Of a DNA stretch of 55,000 nucleotides, positions 1-16,700 are shown piece after piece (position 1 is the stretch's first letter; each line of letters opens with the position of its first letter). This DNA comes from Amphimedon queenslandica (taxonomy: Eukaryota; Porifera; Demospongiae; Haplosclerida; Niphatidae): NCBI RefSeq assembly GCF_000090795.2, contig NW_003546263.1, positions 201,278 to 256,277 on the forward strand. Reading direction: 5' to 3'. Made by a program: the position numbers and the translations under genes. The notes beneath the pieces were generated by a model. That model did not search any database. It saw nothing but the letters and a program-made list of their open reading frames with translations, and was not told where the DNA came from.

Positions 1-173
1 CTTGCTGGTAATGATAATAATAATAATAATAATCACATTGATTACTCTATTATGTGTGAGTAGGTATGGAGAACTTAATGTGGTGTCTTGCCTCATTGAG
101 GAATGCATGTCTAACATTGGAGTACTGTAAGGGAATGCATTACGTCAATAAAACTTTTCTTTTTGATGTTTAG
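1..173. other. Intron of KRIT1 with (AAT)n microsatellite
   Basis: No coding signal is visible. A short AAT run lies near positions 19-34. The stretch ends in a T-rich tract and AG at 172-173, which acts as the splice acceptor for the first KRIT1 exon visible in the window. Confidence 0.6.
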
Positions 174-2453
174 AAATGACACCAAGTCTACTCCACTTCA
201 TGTTGCAGCAGGTAATGGACACAGGTATGTTGTAGAGTACCTTTTGGGCTGCCCTGGAATCAATCTGGTAAGAGAAAACAAGAAAGAAAGGAAGACTTAT
301 GGTAATGATCCTTATAGGATGCAGTTGATGTGGAGGGTAGGACACCACTGTTAGTTTGCTTGGAGAACAAAAGCAACGAATGGAGGACCACTGCTCATTT
401 ACTCAGTAGTAGTACGCAGAGCAAAGAAAATGTAAGCCATTGAGCTAAAGAGATTCAAGCTAGAGAAGACATGACATAATTGTAATTAATGCATGCCTCG
501 TTTGTTTCTACTCCTCTAGGTTGATTCTCCTCATATTTACAAGAGAAGGTCCACAATTCAAATTGAGCTTGAAGAAATACCAGAATTGATAGAGTCAATT
601 CAATTTAAGTCAGGAGTGCAAGGAGAAGTAATACTAGAAGAGGTTCAGGAGGAATTGGATGAGCATCTTGATGCACGAGGAAGTCTTGCAAACATTGCTG
701 ATGATGATGATGATACCTCTCAACTCAAAAAGGTAAATAATTAGCAACTCCATTGTTCACTTGCTTCTTATTTTATACACACATGAATGTGTAGTCTATG
801 ACAATACGAAAGGTAGACATCAGTTTTATGAACGGTCATCATCAAGTGGCCAACTTTTACAAGGGTAAAGCAACTACTGCAGCTGTTGCTCTCCAGGTAT
901 AAGCTACTCCAATTCTCCAACTATTATCTACTTGCATGTTGTTTCACTGACACAGGATACATGTAGACTCATACATTTGGACTATTCGTACCAATATGTT
1001 TTCGCTCTTTGGATAGTCTCAAAAAGCTTTGGTACGACATTTCCTGTTTCTGGCTATGCATTATCAATCTCTTTATATTATAGCTCTCCAGTTAGGAGAT
1101 ATTGATAAGCCATTGAAGCTTATAGAATCATGGTCGACTCTAATGAGCAGGTTCTGCAAAGATGATACTAATGAAACGCCTCACCTTTACTTGAGGAGAA
1201 ACGTCTTTCTTGCAGTTACCAATGAAAGAAGTGTAAGGACAAAAAAGGGAAATACTTCTATTAATAATTTCATTTACAGATTTCTGATGGAGTTGCATTG
1301 CAGTATCTTTATTTTGATGTAAGTCCACGTCTTCTTATACATTGATTAGATTCTTTTTAAAGGCATTAAACCATGTCCTAAGTGGCTATTATCCAACAAC
1401 TGAAGAAGAGGCCTTGCAATTAGCTACCATTACAATGAAGGTTATATAACAGTTGTATGCCATGCTCTTTACTCTCTCTGCTCATAGTTAGAGTATGGTG
1501 ACTTTAATCCTGACATTCACAATACAAAGTTTATGAAGGACAGGCTAACTACGCTCCTACCTGCTCAACACACCAAAGGCAAGAAACGTCAGCAACTTGA
1601 AAGGAAACTCCTAGCAAAATACAAGTTTGACAAGCAGAGGGAGAGCGGAAAGTTGATGGTGAGCAGGCAAATAATTAAATTAATCTTTTTTTATTCCTTT
1701 TCAGTTGTACAACAGCTATCTTGAGATATGCCACAAATGGCCATATTACGGATCAAGTTTTTACGAAGGGACTGTGAGCATTAAAGTTTATCATGCCACA
1801 TCTGAGACAGTAGGATGCTTCACAATGTATTGACCATTTTCAATGCTTGTCTTCTATAGCATCAGACCAAGTCAGTACGCAAGGTCAAGACAAGGCTTGG
1901 GATTAACGCCCTTGGATTCCATTTTATAAACAAAGAAAGCAACGTAAGCCATAGCATGCTCAATTAAGCATATGGAAATTACATTTTCTAATGCATATTG
2001 ATGCCCTTAAGTTATGTCACGTACTGATAGAAGTTTTTTTGGAGTTACAGTCATATAGAAAGTATCTCCTTATATTTTATGATACCCTGTTTTGTGGCCA
2101 TTATGCGATGCAGCTAAGCTTCTATGTAATGATTGTTTGATTAACCTGGATCCCTTTACTAATGCTGTTAAACAGGTACCAATGAGTAGCTATGCACTGG
2201 ATACCATGAAGTGGGACCTTGCCGGCAATAAACAAGAATTTATACTCGAGTCACTGGACAAGTCGTTGCAAATAACAGTACAATCGAAACAGGTAGGGAT
2301 TATAATTATAGTAAAGTCATGTATGCTATAGCAGTGACAATAGCTATTAATGTATCTTCCTCCAAGCAGGCCTCATTGCTTTACAGTATGGCAACACAAA
2401 TGAAAAATGAACTGGACACTGTAAAAATAACACTGGACAGGTCACAGTATTAA
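174..2453 (+). CDS. KRIT1: KRIT1 (CCM1)-like ankyrin-FERM scaffold, 3' part
   Basis: This is the C-terminal part of a multi-exon gene whose 5' end is outside the window. The first exons (174-267 and 318-431) encode ankyrin repeats (TPLHVAAGNGH, then GRTPLLVCLEN). Later exons give a full FERM domain: F1 around 793-895, F2 (LYLRRNVFLAV, LEYGDFNPDIHNTKF), then F3 with KWPYYGSSFYEG and a final exon ending at TAA 2451-2453. Ankyrin repeats followed by a C-terminal FERM domain, and the F2/F3 wording, match animal KRIT1. KRIT1 binds Rap1 through FERM and belongs to the CCM complex that regulates junctions and MEKK3 signalling in vertebrates; its role in this organism is inferred. Introns are mostly 40-100 bp. 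The stretch 2065-2175 stays open in places but is best read as intron, because splicing from KESN to VPMSSYALD keeps the F3 alignment. The gene converges on MTRES1, with 40 bp between the stops. Confidence 0.85.
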
Positions 2454-2493
2454 AAAAAGAGAGAACCAAAGACAAGAAAAGAGCTACTACAAA

Positions 2494-3034
2494 TTAATTA
2501 TTCCTTTTGTATAGTAAAAACTGTTTGTAACGTTTTAACGTCAAATGATATCGTCCCTTTGCTGTTTTTGGTCCAATTTCAGTGACAATCACTCTCCCTC
2601 TTTTTATTACTTCTTCATTTGATGACCCCTCTTCAAAGGACACACATACATCAACTTCAATAATGTCACCTTCCTTTACCTGTGTATAGTAATAGCATGA
2701 ATATGGTCACACCTGTTAAATGAGACTGACATACCTCTTGGCTTTTCTTTTTGATCGGACTTCCATTTAAATATATGCTATCACCAAATGCTAATTCCCA
2801 CAGTTTTCTGATATCAACATTGATAAGTGTCATTTTTCATTAATATACACGTACCCACCTTCTTGATATTGCCAGCCCTGCAGCAGCAACTGCGTCTACT
2901 CTTAAAGATTTTGTGGTTGCGTTGATTTCCTTCCCTTCAGAAGATGTTTGTCTAATGATTTCACCGTTTACAGTAGAGGATAGTCTTCTCATTAAGAGAG
3001 AGTGACATCTTAAAGCCAGTCTTAAGGGCACCAT
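2494..3034 (-). CDS. MTRES1: MTRES1-like mitochondrial S4-type RNA-binding protein
   Basis: Three exons encode a protein of about 145 residues. Exon 1 (3034 to about 2859) starts MVPLRLALRCHSLLMRR, an arginine- and leucine-rich, acid-free start typical of a mitochondrial targeting peptide. It is followed by KSLRVDAVAAAGLAISRR, then KLWELAFGDSIYLNG in exon 2, then a strand-rich end VTEIGPKTAKGRYHLTLKR. This order matches the S4-like domain of vertebrate MTRES1 (C6orf203), which binds RNA, associates with the mitoribosome and sustains mitochondrial transcription. The stop is TAA at 2494-2496. The assignment rests on recalled family similarity; a different S4-domain mitochondrial protein is the main alternative. 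Its promoter must lie in the 100 bp between this ATG and the BDH2 stop, where three CACGTG boxes are found. Confidence 0.8.
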
Positions 3035-3039
3035 TTTGT

Positions 3040-3083
3040 CCCACGTGATGTCACGTGGGTAAATATTAATCAGTCACGTGACA
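3040..3083 (-). promoter_or_regulatory. Triple CACGTG E-box cluster upstream of MTRES1
   Basis: CACGTG occurs at 3042-3047, 3052-3057 and 3075-3080; the last lies in the 10-bp palindrome GTCACGTGAC (3073-3082). The first two flank TGATGT, giving a compact CACGTGATGTCACGTG block that also contains a CRE-like half. It begins 7 bp upstream of the MTRES1 ATG. USF/TFE/MYC-type bHLH-zip proteins bind CACGTG; use here is inferred. Confidence 0.6.
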
Positions 3084-3134
3084 ATTAGCAGTATTATAAA
3101 ATTCAATTAATTATAATATTATAAACAAAAATGT

Positions 3135-4445
<1,311 letters not shown>

Positions 4446-4602
4446 TATCTCTTTTCTATTCCTCCCCCTTTAGGCTTGCACTCTGCATGTGTGCAGTGCT
4501 GCATGCAGTAGCTCGAAGAGGGAGTGGCTCGTTTCCATAACAACAATTTTAGTAGGTGTGGCTATAATTAGATCTAGCAACTTGGCGGTAAATTTGGAAG
4601 TT
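4446..4602. promoter_or_regulatory. Shared upstream region, BDH2 / CAMSAP
   Basis: This 157-bp gap separates two divergent start codons and must hold both promoters. It contains a GGTGTGGC box (4555-4562), which resembles a KLF/Sp CACC box, and a GCATGTGTGCAGTGCTGCATGC near-palindromic stretch around 4484-4505. No canonical TATA box was seen. Confidence 0.5.
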
Positions 4603-5203
4603 ATGGAGGTATTTCTTTTCTCTTTTAACCATGTCTCTATTTTCATTTGTTTAGTATAAACTAAGAGTGTCATTATCATGGGTCTCTGGTGTTCTCAGAG
4701 GCTCTTTACCTGACAACAAGTGGAGCCCATTGATTGATGAAGCACTTGACAAGAACAAAGTAAAGAAGAGTGTGTGTTTATTTATAAATTAAATCTCCTC
4801 ATAGATCACAGATCCACTATTGACTTCTTTAACATCGCCTCTTATGTATCATGACCTCTACAATCACATATTATTGATGTCTTCATCGTCTCAAAAGAAA
4901 AGAGGAGGAGGGGAAGTACCTACCGACGAGTCCTTCTGGTCAATTATAAGGTCTCTTGCTCATCAAGGCATTTATCTTGAGTACCCTGGGAGTGAGGGTT
5001 CCTGCATTAGTCACTCTGTGCTGGCGTCAACTGTACCTTTTAATCAAGTTAGGGAATATTTTGTTAATTAAGATTATTTTCCTCTGCCTCTCTCTCGACC
5101 AGTCACTGCACTGTGTGTTATTGGAAGGTTTTATGTTATTTTATTCATTGAAGCTAGCGCCTATTAGCCAGATTGTAAAAGCAGTAAGGTACATGTACAT
5201 AAT

Positions 5204-5247
<44 letters not shown>

Positions 5248-8200
5248 CATGTAGTTATATACATTTAGTCTAGACACAAGTCTCCTCTTTGAAACAGGTT
5301 AATATCTGGTCTGACGGCATCCAAAGAACTGCCAACATCTCTTGAAGAAGGACTACTCCTGTGGCTGAACAAGACAAGCAGGACTTTACAGAGAGTCCTA
5401 GAGCAGGAGCAAGAGCAGTTAATACTAATGGAGTCCGATCCTAACAAGAGGAGGCTAGCTCGACTGAGATCACTGAGAGAGAAGAGATCTAAAGGATTCC
5501 CTAAAGTAACAGATTTTGGTGATAGTTTGACTGATGGCCAGTGTATTGGAGCTGTTTTATTGTATCACCACAGAGACAAGTTATCTTATTCTGGTAAGAG
5601 ACATCATTGCATTGGAAATGTACATGTACATATACATGTAATATATGCTTCACTTTAATTGTTATTTTGCATGATATTAATTTATTTTTCCAGATTTTAT
5701 ATTTGGTCAGAAGCTGTCAAGGAATGATTCACTTGCCAATTTGACGAAAATTAAATCTTTCTGTGATTCTCATTTTCCTCCCCCGGCTCTCCACATAACG
5801 CCCATGCAATGGCTGGACCACACCCCTGATGGAAACTTAAAGGCAAACGTCATAGCGTTTGTCTCTTTTCTTTTCGACGCTCTCAGTTCAATGCAATTCA
5901 AGAAAGGGATACACGTGGTGACACCCTCAACTGCTAGAGGCATGATAGCAACCCCTACCTTTACTAGCACACCTTTGAGGAAGCACAGAGAGCAAGAGAG
6001 ACTAGAGAACAAAGCAAGGACACTCTATCATCCTATAATGGACATTTCCTCCATCAGTTCTTCTAGCCTTCCTTCACAGTGCACTGGTTGCAAGAGAACT
6101 GAGTGTATCTGTAAGAGACTCCCTCCGATTGATAGTGGGTCCTCTGCTGTAGAGCTGAGCTTATCTTCCACTTTTACTCTGCCTGAGAGGAGAAAGGAAG
6201 GAACGATGAAGCTTCCTGGAGCTGTGAGGAATGCTTCCTCTCTTTCTCAGAATAACCTCCTGTCTTCTTTTAGTCCAAGTGTTTTCTCTCCTCTCTCTAA
6301 TTCTCATCTCTCTACTGACGAGGGATTACTCAAGGCCTCACCAAAGAAGAAGACTCTCATCACTCCATCACTTGAGAACCTGGGTATTACTCTATCAAAA
6401 CCCAACAGACAGACTCAAGTCAGGGATAGCAAGATCCCTCTAGCTCCTACTGATGCTGAAAGTATTTCCTCTGGGAACACAAAGGACTTGAAGACATCAA
6501 GTGACCAGGTTGATGGAATCCTTAGAGACGAAGACACTACCATTCAAGAAGACCAAGACAGTGACACTATTACTCAATCTCATGGAGAAGAACTGTCTGA
6601 TAGGAGTGATAGTAAGAAGAATACAAGCAATGAAACAGTGATAATTCAAGGTCCTGCTAGAATGGATGTACCTCAATCACCTATAATAGATACTGATGAG
6701 TTACCAATTCCTCCTACTGGTCCTCAGATACATGTATCACCTCAAGAAGAAGCGATAGCCATGTCTCCTATTTCTACTCCACAATTGCAAGCTACAGAGG
6801 AGAATGACTCTCCTGTTTCTTATCCTACTCCCATTCCTCCTCCATCCTCTCCCATTCTTCCCGTCTCCTCTCCTCCTTTCTCATTTGCTCCATCATCACT
6901 CCCATCCTCCGTCTCTTCCCTTCATGATAGTTCAGTCAATAGGGAAATGAGTCAAAAGGAAGACAAGGAGAGAGTCCAACCGGTTTGTCGTTATATTATT
7001 GCTCACATTCGATTTGACGACTTCAACAATATAAAGGACTGGACTCTGAAGCCTAAGCTCCAGCACCAAGTGGCACTCATCAAAGAACAAATGAAGAGAG
7101 ATGAGCTAATGAAGAGAGATGAGGTAGAGAGAAGAAGAGTGGAGAGCTCACCCATCAAAGATAAAGAAGAAACTGAAGTTGTTGCAAAGACGCAGCAACT
7201 TAGCAGGACTGGCTCTGGTAGCAGTCTAACAGAGGAGAGGCAGAGGAAAGAGGATGAAGAAGAGGAGAAGAGAAAGCGCAAAGAGAAAGTTGTTAAGGCT
7301 AGACTGGCAGAGAGAGACAGAAAGAGAAAAAATTCCGTAAAAGAGAGAAGGATGGTTGAGCAAAATATTGAGCCTAAAGAAGAATCTACAAGACCGAATA
7401 CAAGAGGTTGGTCAAATGCTTGGGGTACAGTATAGTTAGGGGAGCTGTGGCTACATTCTTGTACCACTAATTAAATTCAAAGGGAGGGAGAATTTCAGCA
7501 AATGCTTCTGCTCCCTAAAAGAAGCCCTGCATATGTAAGCATGGTATATTTTGTGAAAATGACTAGGAGAGAATTCTTCATTTTTTGTATTTTTTTTCTG
7601 ATACATATACATCTTCTTATGTTGATTAGAAAGTTTGAGCTGATTCCGTTTGAAATTGGATTTTTTACAAATTTTTAAAGTTACTCAAAAATCAGATCAA
7701 AGTCCCTGTACTATAGTACAGGGTCGTTGGCCAAATTTTACCAAAAATGACTAAGAGAGAATTTTTCATTTTTGTATTTTTTTCTGATACATATACATCT
7801 TTTTATGTTGTTTAGAAAGTTTGAGGTGATTCCGATCAAATTTGGATTTTTTACGAATTTTTAAAGTTCCCAAAAAATCAGGCCAAAGACCAAAGTTAGA
7901 TCTATAGCCTTTGACCTTTGGCCAAATTTTGTTATTTCATCAAAAATGGCTAGGAAAGAATTCTTCATTATTTTTAAAATTTATCTCTTTTTTAGAATCT
8001 TGTGAATGTTGCTCGTCTGCAATTTCTTCATCAGTAGCTATTTTAAAGCCTCACTTAAGAAGCAATGCAAGACTCATTAAGAATGCATTGTGTCACATAT
8101 GCCTTGCTGGTGATGCTAATATCATATCAAAGAAGAAAGCTTTAAATGTAAGGGGAAAAAAAAGAATAAAAGAATAATCTAATACGTCACTTTGCTTTCT

Positions 8201-8648
8201 CTGCTAGGAAGTTGAGTCCTCAAATGCTGGTCATTTTATGATTCTTTTTCGTGATAGTTTAAGTCTTACCTTTAAGGGTCTTTATGGGTACTCTCCTAAG
8301 CATCAGGTAAGTTAATGGCTCTTAAGTACTGTGGAACATTTTGTCCACTTTATAGTATGAGAGGCTCTTTGGAATTGGTCCAAAAATTATAAAGGAGTCT
8401 ATGCTGGAGCAACTATTCAAGTGAGTTTTTTTTAGAAGAATAGAAAAGTTGGTCATTAAGCATATTGCATCAGATTGATGCCATTTGTAATTTTACTGTT
8501 ATTAAATAAAGATTACTGTAGGTATAACTCTGGTACAAAGTCGTTCCAGTCTGTTCCTTCACACACTTTTTCCCTCTCTGTCGATGCATTCACCATTCAA
8601 GAACACTTCTGGAATGCTAGGAAAAAAGTGCCTCTTTTGCCTCGTTAA
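4603..8648 (+). CDS. CAMSAP: CAMSAP/Patronin microtubule minus-end binding protein
   Basis: The first coding exon is only six bases (ATG GAG, 4603-4608). Exons to about 5592 encode the N-terminal conserved region and part of the CAMSAP-type calponin-homology domain (GIYLEYPGSEG, GFMLFYSLKLAPISQIVKAV, ITPMQWLDHTPDGNLKANV). A long exon from 5693 carries a low-complexity Ser/Pro/Thr linker and a charged coiled-coil-like stretch (RKRKEKVVKARLAERDRKR). That frame stops at 7433-7435, but GT at 7425 can splice to AG at 7994-7995. Exons from 7996 then encode a CKK domain (NALCHICLAGDANI, HFMILFRD, LFGIGPK, LSVDAFTIQEHFW) ending at TAA 8646-8648. CKK binds the microtubule minus end. The joining intron contains the palindromic repeat family, so gene finders could miss the CKK exons. 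One CAMSAP gene is usual for invertebrates. Confidence 0.92.
5203..5246 (+). repeat. (CA)n microsatellite in CAMSAP intron
   Basis: A nearly pure CA run of about 43 bases sits just upstream of the exon that begins after AG near 5298. Confidence 0.9.
7550..7985 (+). repeat. Palindromic-core repeat family, type A, about two units
   Basis: Two tandem copies of a unit containing AATGACTAGGAGAGAATT, GATACATATACAT and AGAAAGTTTGAGCTGATTC. The 20-bp palindrome CCCTGTACTATAGTACAGGG is at 7704-7723; the second copy of the core is decayed around 7890-7920. It fills the CAMSAP intron before the CKK exons. Confidence 0.85.
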
Positions 8649-8857
8649 ATTATAGTAACCACATGCTAGTCATGAGAGTAAATTAAATTGTGTACGATTA
8701 CGTGTGACTGTACAAGTATAATATATCAAAATTTAGACAATCATAATAAAACTATAATAATAATTATATATGAATAATAAAAATCAGCAATAATAATAAC
8801 AACAATGACAATACTACAGTTATAATAAACACAGCTAGCACAATCAATTGCAGTTCT
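8649..8857. other. Convergent intergenic gap, CAMSAP / GAA
   Basis: An AT-rich gap between two stop codons with ATA/AAT-rich low complexity. AATAAA at 8745-8750 is a candidate polyadenylation signal for CAMSAP. No other feature is visible. Confidence 0.5.
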
Positions 8858-13637
<4,780 letters not shown>

Positions 13638-13788
13638 CTTCAAGACTCAAGAGATATGAAAGATGAATACGCAGCAGTTCACCTTGTGGGATGTGCTTCC
13701 TGCAATAGATCTAATTGAATTCACAGTCTAGTCTATAGATAGAGATGCTAATGAGCTCCACCCAATTGCAGCAATCCACCCTCTGGAC
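13638..13788. promoter_or_regulatory. Shared upstream region, GAA / IPT receptor
   Basis: A 151-bp gap between divergent start codons. A CCCAATTG stretch near 13761 resembles a CCAAT box. No TATA box is evident. Both promoters must lie here unless there are untranslated upstream exons. Confidence 0.45.
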
Positions 13789-16700
13789 ATGATGTGGGCT
13801 CTCCTGCTAGTTCTAGCCTTTTCTTCATTAACTGAGCAGCAAGCAGCTAACCAGTGTCCTACAGTGACTAACGTTCATCCTAAGAGTGGTCTCTATGGTC
13901 AAGTCTACACTGTCACTGGAAGCAACTTGGATTTGGTCTCTCATGTAAATGCATCTAATGGATATGGGGTGGTCATTACAGAACAAGGAGAGAGCGAGCT
14001 TAGGTTCCGTTTTCAGGTGCATTCAGGGAATAATGAAGTGATCACTTTCAATCTGTCGACAAACAGCAGTGTAAACTGTACCTCAATACCACTAGAGATT
14101 CACATTTATGGAATAAGTAAGTTGTACATATTAGCTTCTGCATTATTTATGTAATTGTAGGCCCAGTGGTATCTATGGTCTCAAGTGATGATGGACAACC
14201 AGGGACTGTCATACGTGCGGGTGGTTGCTTCCCACCAGTCTGTGGTGACAATAGCACTTCATACACTATTAAAGTAGGAGGGATACTTGTTGAACTCCTA
14301 CCTCAAGCATTGACTGGTAGCACCTACAATTCTGCATTCTACATTCGTCTAGTTTCGATCAACGACAGCATTCCTGATGCATCAATTGTCCTTGTGTCAG
14401 GCTATGGGACAGAGTACACCTTAGCAGGCAGGATTATCAATTATCGCAAGAATGCTACACTCATATCATCTATTACCCCCAGCAGTGGACAGACTGGAAC
14501 AAACGTGAGGATTACTGGTACTGACTTGATTGGCCTGGGTGGGCTAAACATTGCCTTGCAGAGCGTTAGCATTGGAGGAACACTAGCAGAAGTTATTGAC
14601 TCGTCTCAGACTGAGATTAATATCAAAGTCTCTTCTGATACAGGAGTCGGCACTCAGGATATTGTGATCAGCTCAATACAGACTAGCACCGATAATAATG
14701 CTGTGCTCTCTGGCCCTAGTACTAATATCACTGGAATGTGGACACAGCTGGAAGACGGTGTTATAACTTCTCTTGTTCCGCCAGCAGCTCAAACAAATGC
14801 AACAGTATATGCGTGTGGCATGAGACTCCTGGGAGGAGGTAGCAATATTAGTAACGTGAATATTGATGGGATAGAATCACTTAATTTCTCAATCGGGCTA
14901 GACAATTTATCCAATCCAAGTCTTCCAAGTGAATGCATTAGATTCATAGTCCCTGAAAATACTACTGGAGGATTTATTAGTATTACCAGCAACACTGGAG
15001 CTATTGTGTCCACCAAGACTGACCTATTCCTTTCCTATGCTAACATTACTTCAGTGTCACCAAACAGAGGGCAAGAGTACACGTATGTCACTCTCAATGG
15101 CTCTAACGTTCTCTCTGGATATAATTCAAGCGACAACATTACGGAACTATCAGTTGAGTGTGGTGGTATTCCTGCTTCTGTGTTGAGCTATGAGTCAGAT
15201 AGTGTACATGTACGTGTCAATCCAACCAATCTTATTAATGCTCTTAGCAATATCCAGATAACAGTCACAAACTATGGACTCACTTTCACAGTATCAATAC
15301 CCAATGCATGGACATACCTCATCCCAGGTCAAGTGGATGTGGTCACCCCTTCATTTGGTCAGTATGGAACAAGACTTGAAATCACTGGGACTAATCTGAC
15401 GGGCTATGGGCAAAGTGTCCAATCTGTTAGAATATTGGGAAGTCAAACTGGAAACATCAGTGTTGATCCCTACGTTGAATTTCAAGTGATTTCCTCCTCA
15501 GAATCGCTTGTGTTACTCTCTGTGCCCCAGCCTTTCAATGCCTCATATACTGGATTCGTTGATATAGTTCTAGTATCAGATAATGGTGCTCTCGTTACTG
15601 GTAGTGAAGTATTTGAGTACAGAGAAATGGGAAGAATTGATAGTGTGAACCCCTCACAAGGTCAAAGAGGAACTTATGGTAAGTTTATCAAAAAAATTAC
15701 AAATTGACATTATAATTTGCTTTTTTCTGTTACAGTTAATATTACTGGATTTCAGCTCTTTGGCTATGGAAGCAATGCCAGTACAGTTAGATTTGGTGGC
15801 ATTGAAGCAGCAATTGATTACACTACTTCGTCTCCATCCTTCATTTCAGTAAGGATAGGAAGCAATAGTAACCTAACCAACAGCACCAATGTGACTATAA
15901 GTATAATATCTGATACACATGCTATTGTTCAATCATCCAGCAACTGGACCTATCTAAAAGAGGGAGTCATTGACTCAGTTACTCCATCAAGAGGACAGTT
16001 TGGTTCTCTAGTCACTATCAATGGCTCCAATCTACTCGGAGGCGGTATCTCTATAGCTCAGATCTATATCGATGGGGTTCCTCCAAACATTGTGAGTTTT
16101 AATGAGGATCAAATTATTGTAACACTCGGCGACCACACATCAAGGACTGATGGTATTCCATCAGGTGAAGTGTATATAGAGTCTAACACAGGAGCCATCA
16201 TTAGAGGAGGGACCTTTGAGCAGCTATTGCCTGGCAACATAACCTCCTTCTCTCCACTCAGTGGCCGATTAGGAACCATTGTTACCATACATGGCTTCAA
16301 CCTGAAAGGATATGGATCTGCCATAACTAATGTGACAGTAGCTGGTTATGCTGCCCTATCTGAGTCATTTGAGACAGACTCTAGCGAGAGTACACTTGTT
16401 ATAAGTATAGACACTGCCCCTAATGGCACTACTGGCCCTATTCATATTCATATTGATACTGGGGCTGTCATAGAATCAAGTGAGTCATTCACTTATACAG
16501 AGCCTGGTAGCATTAGCACTGTATCGCCCTCTACTGGCTCTGAGGGAGTTGGTCTGTTAATTACAGGTAGTCTACTTGAGATTGGTAGTGATGGGCCAGC
16601 TATTACTAATGTCACTATTGGTGGATCTGAAGTATTAAGAATAGTCACTAGTTCTCCTAATCAAGTGACAGTTATTGCTGGACCAGCTCCAATCATAGGG

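Noticed and set aside
2092..2331. Upstream half of an open frame in KRIT1
   Set aside because: The segment before about 2175 does not fit the FERM F3 domain, whereas splicing at AG 2174-2175 does; only the later part is coding.
7003..7467. Minus-strand open frame of 154 residues
   Set aside because: It is the antisense of the CAMSAP coiled-coil exon; the Ser/Leu-rich product mirrors Lys/Glu/Arg codons on the real strand.
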